From Diphasiastrum complanatum (taxonomy: Eukaryota > Streptophyta > Lycopodiopsida > Lycopodiales > Lycopodiaceae), in contig CM055107.1 of assembly GCA_029204225.1 (NCBI GenBank), positions 13,884,900 through 13,948,899 on the forward strand: 64,000 nt of DNA, in the 5' to 3' direction. Positions 57,813 to 64,000 of the stretch are shown here, in pieces; within the stretch, counting starts at the first letter, position 1; each line of letters opens with the position of its first letter. A program made the position numbers and the translations under genes. A model generated the notes under the pieces. That model worked only from the letters and a program-made list of their open reading frames with translations. It was not told where the DNA came from and made no database searches.

Positions 57813-58450
57813 TGTTATGTCCATGACCAGTACATAGGCATCTAGCAAGGAAAATAACTAAATCACAACTTTTACCAACTTTCACAAGTAGTAAGCAATT
57901 AAAATATAAATAACAAAATTATAAACACAAAAATAAAAGTTAGGTTTTCAACCGTTAAAAAACTAGATGAATGGAATAAAATAGTTTACACCTATAGGCT
58001 ATATATTAAATCTCAACAACACAAGCAACAAATATCAGTAAAGCCTAATGTTTGGTTTAATAAGCAACACAATAAAGGACCTTGTTATATTTTTTGTGAA
58101 CAAATCTAACTTGCAAAGTATTTAATTTCCTTCTAATTATGGATCATAGTAGACCCTCATGGCTTTATCCATGTGAGCTTCAATTCTAAGACATGCCACG
58201 TAACTCACATTTGATAAGACTTGGAAGACAACATATAGACGACCTTGTCATTGTGTTTTTTGATAAATGGATCTTGCTTGCAAAGTCTTGAATTTCCTTC
58301 TTGCTCAAACTCAATAATGGATCATATAAGTAGACATCATAGCTTTATCCATGTGAGCTTCAAATCTAGTACATGCCACGTAACACATATCCGATAAGAC
58401 TTAGAACACAAAACTTTACAAGCCTTTTGAAAACAATCTACATAATGCAC
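57813..58450 (+). repeat. Chromovirus 3' LTR (end not determined)
   Basis: Starts TGTTATGTCCATGACC. No second LTR lies in the window and the right end is not marked by a recognisable CA plus duplication, so the end coordinate is a guess. Confidence 0.4.
58082..58425. repeat. Two diverged tandem copies of about 170 bases
   Basis: Both copies contain 'gctttatccatgtgagcttc', 'acatgccacgtaac' and 'gataagactt(g/a)ga(a)'. Spacing is about 172 bases. Confidence 0.75.
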
Positions 58451-60690
58451 ATGCAAAATGATTTACAATATCTAGACATATCTTTCTTGAACTATTTACA
58501 TTTATAATTTCTTATCATTTTTCTTAAACATTTTTCTCTCGTAGTCATGTCTTACTTATTTTTGTTCTAATTTACTAGTAGCACATGGGATCATAAGCTA
58601 AGTAACACTACCATATTCAATGAAGCAAGTTGCATTGTGCTATTAAGCACTATTTTCCATAAATCATTTAAGAGTGCAATAACTTTTTCACTTCGACAAG
58701 AATAACATTTGATTTTGAATGTAATATAAGATTGACGAGTTTTACTTTTTATAACAATGCAAAGTTCATCATAATATACAAATATGAGATGTCGTGCTCA
58801 AACAACAACCTATGTTCTCTTTGGATGGATAAGAAATAGAAATATCAAAATAGATATATAAGGTATTTTTTAAAATAAAAAATGGAATTCACTTCTTGTG
58901 TAAAGTGAACAAATGAGGAATATATGTTTGTACACAAGTTGTACTAAGCTACAAGGTCAACGATTTCCTTCAACATTCTAGTTTATTCATCATAAACATG
59001 CATATGCATTTCAATACATGTTAACATCTAATTTATGAAATTCTTGGTGGATCCAAAAATGCTTTAAGGAGTATTGTCAAGAGTACAAAACCACAATCTA
59101 AATTTTTATTTGGATATGAGCTTGTGTCGGGCCTATCTACTACCATAGATACATTTAATGACATTTTTTTAGTGTACAACATGTGCATAACTAGAGTTTA
59201 GCAATTTATTTTTTTCCTGAGTTTGAATGTGAAATTGTGTTGAGTACATCTACTACCATAGATACATTCAATTATATTCTTTCAGTTTCTATAGAGCTTT
59301 TGCAATATATATTTTATACAAACTAAATCTTAATCTAAGAAAAGTTTTGATTCTTTCCATCAAATTTATGATTCTCATTGTTTTTCTGGTCCTCATACAT
59401 AATTTTAGCATGATAAGTTGATATATTGTGGTAGTGGTTTATTATGCATTTTTTTTGTTTTCCATACAAACGTGATGCTTTTCTTTTTGTTAAGATGCGT
59501 ACCCATTCAATAAATATTATATCTTCTAGTCCACTTTTAATTCACAAAAAAATATAGCATAATTCGAGATAAAAATAAGCAAAAATATTTCTGATAGCAC
59601 ATGTGTGTATAGATGTCTCAAAAGGAGTAATATGAAACAATATTACATACGTGTGAGTCAAATAGCTGGCCTTTCATGCACAATACTAAATTTGGCCTTC
59701 AATGTATATGTAATATAGATAAACAGTCCAACCCCTTAAAAATAGAAAACTTGATCAAAATATCCACAAGTCAAGGAATTGATTTTTCAGGCCTCCTTGC
59801 AAAGCAAGACATGACTAAAAAGAAAATCTTGACCAACATGCACACACATATGCCACTCCATGAGTGAGAGTGCCATCTTTGCACATGCATTGGGTTGAGT
59901 CACAATTGTTGCATTGAAATCAACTATTTACAACTAGTTCAGTGATGCAAGAGTTCACAAATGATGTACATGGAATCTCAAGACAGCAAAATGCAAAAAA
60001 AAAAAAAAAAGACACATCACACATGCAAGTGCCCACCTCACCGTGGTGAAGTTAGAGACCCATGCCAAATTCATAAGTACCCAGGCCAATATTGGATGTC
60101 AAAATTAGCATGTATCCATGCACTGCATATTGTGAGATGTTTTCTACAAACATATCTAACATGACTTAGTCAACTTTCCTTACAACTAACACAAGATAAA
60201 AAAATAAAAATAAAAAGGTATTCTAGCAGCTACAATTTATAATTAACCTAATGAGGAGACACAAAAAGAAAAGTCATTCTTAGCAATGATGAAAGCTAGT
60301 TTGATGCAATGCAACCTTTGGGCAGCTTTCACAACTACATACATTGGCAGTTTGCCACACATATTGCCACGCACATAAGAAGGGGGCGAATTTGGAGCAT
60401 GGCCTATTTGTGTAGCAATCGCATGGCAACTGATGCGTGGTATAGCCACGCCGACACATTTTTCGGCCAACAACTCCCTGCCCAAAATGGTGGAATAGTT
60501 TTAGAATTCAAATTTTGTAGTTGTGCCACATGTGACAAATGTTAATTCCCTGGTAATTTGCCACGACATGGCAAATTTCCAGAGAATCAGATTTTGCAAA
60601 ATCCCAGGAATGTGGCTATACTATGTGGAATTTTTTGCGCCAAAAAAAAAGTGCACGAAATGATATTTGTGTTTCCGAATGCATCAATTG
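58451..60690. other. AT-rich gene-free stretch
   Basis: No frame shows a protein pattern. It contains the repeated phrase 'ctactaccatagatacatt' (59137 and 59251) and several 'cacatgcat'-type words. Confidence 0.45.
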
Positions 60691-60696
60691 TATTTT

Positions 60697-60863
<167 letters not shown>

Positions 60864-61007
60864 TGGTTACACAATGTAGGTTAGCATTCACTTGATAGTT
60901 GATTATTATATTATTTGTGTTTGATTTGAAGAAGATAGTTGATTATAATCAGATGAGTTATGTTATGAATCTTTGAATGTTAATTTTGTGAGATTGAGTG
61001 ATGCATT

Positions 61008-61836
61008 TGTGAAAAAGTGGATCTTGAATGGATCCAAACTCCCAAAATACTTGGCTAAGATCTTTGCTCAACAAGCTACAAAAGCTAAAAATGGCCAAGC
61101 ATCCTAATGCTACCTTTGATACACATGAACTTGACAAAGCATTCAAGAGACAAAAGAAACTAATAAAAGGTACTGATGGCAGCCAAAAATAGCAGCAAAT
61201 AGGGCTCCCAACAGTAGCCTACCACTTTTGAAAACCTCTTAAGATCATACACAAAAGCTTGAAGACAATACACAAAGCAATGCTCTCAATGGAGGAAGAA
61301 ACTGTGACAATGATCTATTGATCTCTCTCAACAATACAATAAGTTTCTCCAACCTGTTCTCCCCGAATTTCAGCCTAATATAGGTGAGAGAGATGACTCT
61401 CTCTTCTCTCTCTAGAACTTAGGACCCAATTTTAGGGCACCAGTAGCCTAAAATAGCCAATTTTGGCCTATATGTCCAAATAACATGATTTTGGTGTCAT
61501 TTTGAAGGTCCTGAAGTTTGAGACGTCTTCAACATGAAATATATACTAAAATAAAAGTATCTAGTGGAAAATCTTCTTGTGTAGATGATGCTATGCAAGC
61601 GGATATTGATTCTCATGGTTTTCATACTGGAAAAGCAAGTAATGGATCTGGAAAACAAATTTTGTTCAATAACTTTGATGGTCAAGAGGAAGATCAAGAG
61701 GTTGGTCTCAAAGAGCTTCAACAACACAAAAGGAAAGGTGCCTCTTTCTCACGTGTGAAAGGTTAGATCCAAAACTATGTACAAAAATTGCCAATTTAGG
61801 CCTCAAACTAGCTAGGAAATGTTGACAATTTTCACA
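61008..61836 (-). repeat. 3' LTR of E2 copy C, with an inserted piece of E2 interior
   Basis: On the minus strand it starts TGTGAAAATTGTCAAC after a purine tract and ends near '...ccactttttcaca' at 61008. The stretch 61518-61745 reads on the opposite strand as E2 interior (SCVDDAMQADIDSHGFHTGK, GQEEDQEVGLKELQQHKRKG), matching copy B 36985-37140. So a piece of another copy lies inverted inside the LTR. Confidence 0.7.
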
Positions 61837-64000
61837 CTCCCTCTTCAACTTAACTTGCTAGTTTTACAACACTACTTTGCTCCAACCTAAGAATGATCTC
61901 CATCATGATAATAGATCTTTTCTCAAGTGTTCTAATATGTACAATATGAAGTACAACATAATTGATATAGATAATAGTGTCCATATAGGATGCTTCACTA
62001 TTTCTTACATCAATTTTACATAGAATGGTGAACAAAATACATGTAAAAGAACATAGAATCATAATGAAAGGATTCCTCCATGTATCCACCTTTGAATTCT
62101 CTGTAAAATAGCAACAAACAAGTTGTAAGTGAAAGTAACCCACAAGTGTTTGCATGCCTCCTCCACATTCCACTATGCCCATAGTGAATGCACCATGTAT
62201 CTCCATGAATGAACCTCCATCACCACCTTGCCTTTGTAGATCTCCAATCCATGAAAGCCCTTGAGTGAATGAATGCCAAAATGATGTATTCTCTGCTCGC
62301 TCCAAGAACCTTACTTGAACCTTCAAGAATCTATAAAACCAGATCCAAAATGCTTTGCCCATGTGGCTCCCCTTTGATGCTTTTGACTAGCTTCCAATTG
62401 CTACTTGCCTCTTGGTGTTGATGAAGCAATTCAAGATCAACATCTTTATGCTCCAATAAAACATCAAGGACTTTGCATTTATAAACATATTCAGATTTGA
62501 ACCTCTGAAGATACTCCATCTCAAACACATGATTAACATCCCACAAGATCTCATCATTGCTTGACTTCAACCTTTCACTATAGTTAGTGAAAACTTTGTC
62601 ACCACATAAACCAAAAGATAGATTTCTACAATTCTATCCAACTTGAAGTAGAGTAGATGAAGTTGAGTATCAAACCTAATCAAACCGGCCCATTTGAGTT
62701 CAAACCAGACCTCAATGAGCTCACCAATGAGATCTTCCTTGCCTTGAAAAAATTGCCACTTGAGTTGCTCCATGTAGTCTTCTTCATCCAAACTTTTGCC
62801 ATCTTGATCATGCATAAACACTCCACCACAATCATAGCATCCTTTGAGTTGATGAATAGATGTAAGATCCATGCCTTGGATCTTCCCAAGAGTCACTCTT
62901 CCTTTGCCCTTTCCTTCACAAGACTCCCTCTTAATGATCACACCACAAAAGTTAGCAATTTCCCTCTTGATAGTTGCATCATAAGAAATGGAAGAATATC
63001 GAACATTAGAAGCCATGAAAAGAATACATAGTACCTTCAACATAAGAATGATTGAAGTACTTTTTCTTGTCAAACCTGGACTTCTAATCAATGATATAGG
63101 CAATGATAATGAACCCTCACTATCATTCACAAAAGCATCATTCAAGGTACATCCTACTTTGAACACTTCACATTCATCTCTCTCTTTTGACTTGAGATCT
63201 TCCTCACCAAGTCTCATGATAGAACCTTTTGATCTACTTTATTTATGAATACATGTGACACCACTTGTTGCACAAATGACTTTCTTGGACTCATCACATA
63301 AAGATGCAAAAGAACCTTTTTCTTCAAACATGCTCAAAGCACCATCTTTTTCCAAATGAGTAAATAAGTCATTAGCAACAACCATTTCCAAAGACGAGTT
63401 TTCATCACCTTTATTGATGAAGTTGGCTCTCTTCTTACCTTTTCCATTTTTGCATTTGCCATGTAGTTCCATTGAAGAGCCACCAAGACTTGGAAATCTA
63501 TGAGTAGAAGAGTTCAAACATGATACTACTTTAGCACCACATGACTCCATTTGACTAGTAGATAGCACTAGTCCATCTTCAAGATCCAATGGATCCAAAA
63601 CATTGATCATAGATTCACCAAATGTTGCCAAGTTAGCACAACAATAACTATCTCCAAGAAGCTCATTAGATTTCAACCTAGATCTAGCATAAGGAAGCTC
63701 TTTAGACTTTGCATAAGATCTACAAATATTATTGATGCTAGAAATTGACTTTTGAAAGTTGAGAGAACCACCAACATCCATTTCATTCCTCTTGTTGGAC
63801 TTAACAAATGCATCAAGCTTGTAAAGTCTACCTTGTCTATTGCCCCTAGCAATCAAGACATCTCCCTTAGTAATGAAGCAAACATCTCCAACAAACTTTG
63901 TCTTGTACCCTTTCTCATGTCATCTAACAAACCATTCAACATAACCTGGACTATTTCACCATCTTTTATGCTTTCATCAATGCATGCTAGATCATCACTT
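61837..64000 (-). pseudogene. E2 copy C (partial at the window edge)
   Basis: Read from 64000 downwards: Gag (SDDLACIDESIKDGEIVQVM, then LNGLLDD) joins abruptly near 63917 to the protease end (KGYKTKFVGDVCFITKGDVL), so zinc knuckle and protease active site are deleted. The family-specific region then runs through two frames, 63856-63239 and 63217-62567, separated by one stop. It includes GKGKKRANFINKGDENSSLE, a hydrophobic segment (SIILMLKVLCILFMASN) and the RT-like remnant (EEDYMEQLKWQFFQGKEDLI). Frames 62570-61850 match the distal part of copy B, down to the PPT 'gttgaagagggag'. It is closest to copy A. The 5' LTR lies outside the window. Confidence 0.78.

Noticed and set aside
58451-60690. 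Possible small peptides and microRNA-like inverted words in the AT-rich stretch
   Set aside because: No stable long hairpin or conserved frame visible by eye; would need folding and expression data.

Overview
The window looks like nuclear DNA of a vascular plant with a large, repeat-rich genome. The evidence is one intact intron-less F-box/kelch gene of the plant SKIP11/At1g26930 type, many Ty1/copia and Ty3/gypsy relics, a CACTA (En/Spm) transposon with plant-type TNP2 and Transposase_24 proteins, long GA/CT microsatellites and AT-rich spacers. A gymnosperm or fern would fit; I cannot name the species. I see no bacterial, organellar or viral genome segment.

Layout. 53-3856: gag-protease copia-like LTR element (E1, +), 3' LTR truncated. 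3857-5637: relic of an unrecognised spliced gene, interrupted in its long frame only by TGA codons. 5640-10342: probably one degraded transposon of unknown type, with a promoter-like G-box cluster, an ORF starting MARTKSTAR, a coiled-coil downstream part, and a 1.2-kb LTR palindrome in between. 10343-17350: the only convincing host-gene neighbourhood, with the F-box/kelch gene at 14164-15306 (-). 17351-18240: gypsy integrase relic (-). 19325-21539: copy A of a second gag-protease family (E2). 22487-29184: microsatellite, short motif repeats, a copia gag-protease relic, and several kb without recognisable genes. 29185-34605: gypsy in the order pol-LTR-PBS-gag. 34610-38442: E2 copy B, joined to the gypsy gag. 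38480-55803: nested block. 55804-60700: chromovirus integrase and LTR, then AT-rich DNA. 61008-64000: E2 copy C (-), running off the end.

The nested block is the most informative part. A copia pol gene (-) was split by a 15.4-kb CACTA element (40146-55563) with CACAA ends, a 3-bp duplication (acc) and subterminal repeats built on CGTGGAT/ATCCACG. The same copia carries a solo LTR (38734-39598, duplication cttat). The CACTA element itself holds a complete young 4.57-kb LTR element (43248-47818, duplication attta) with PBS and PPT but no integrase core or reverse transcriptase. The CACTA element encodes a TNP2-type transposase, a divergent Transposase_24-type gene and, unexpectedly, a SET-domain-like sequence. 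The SET part is connected to the transposase-associated zinc-finger exon by a phase-0 GT-AG intron.

The gag-protease elements (E1, E2, 43248-47818) share one theme: Gag, zinc knuckle and protease are kept while integrase and RT are reduced to remodelled remnants in long frames. Such elements probably move using enzymes from full-length copia relatives. Almost every retroelement and transposase gene here is broken, so calls are mostly pseudogenes. All assignments come from reading the sequence; no database search was run.
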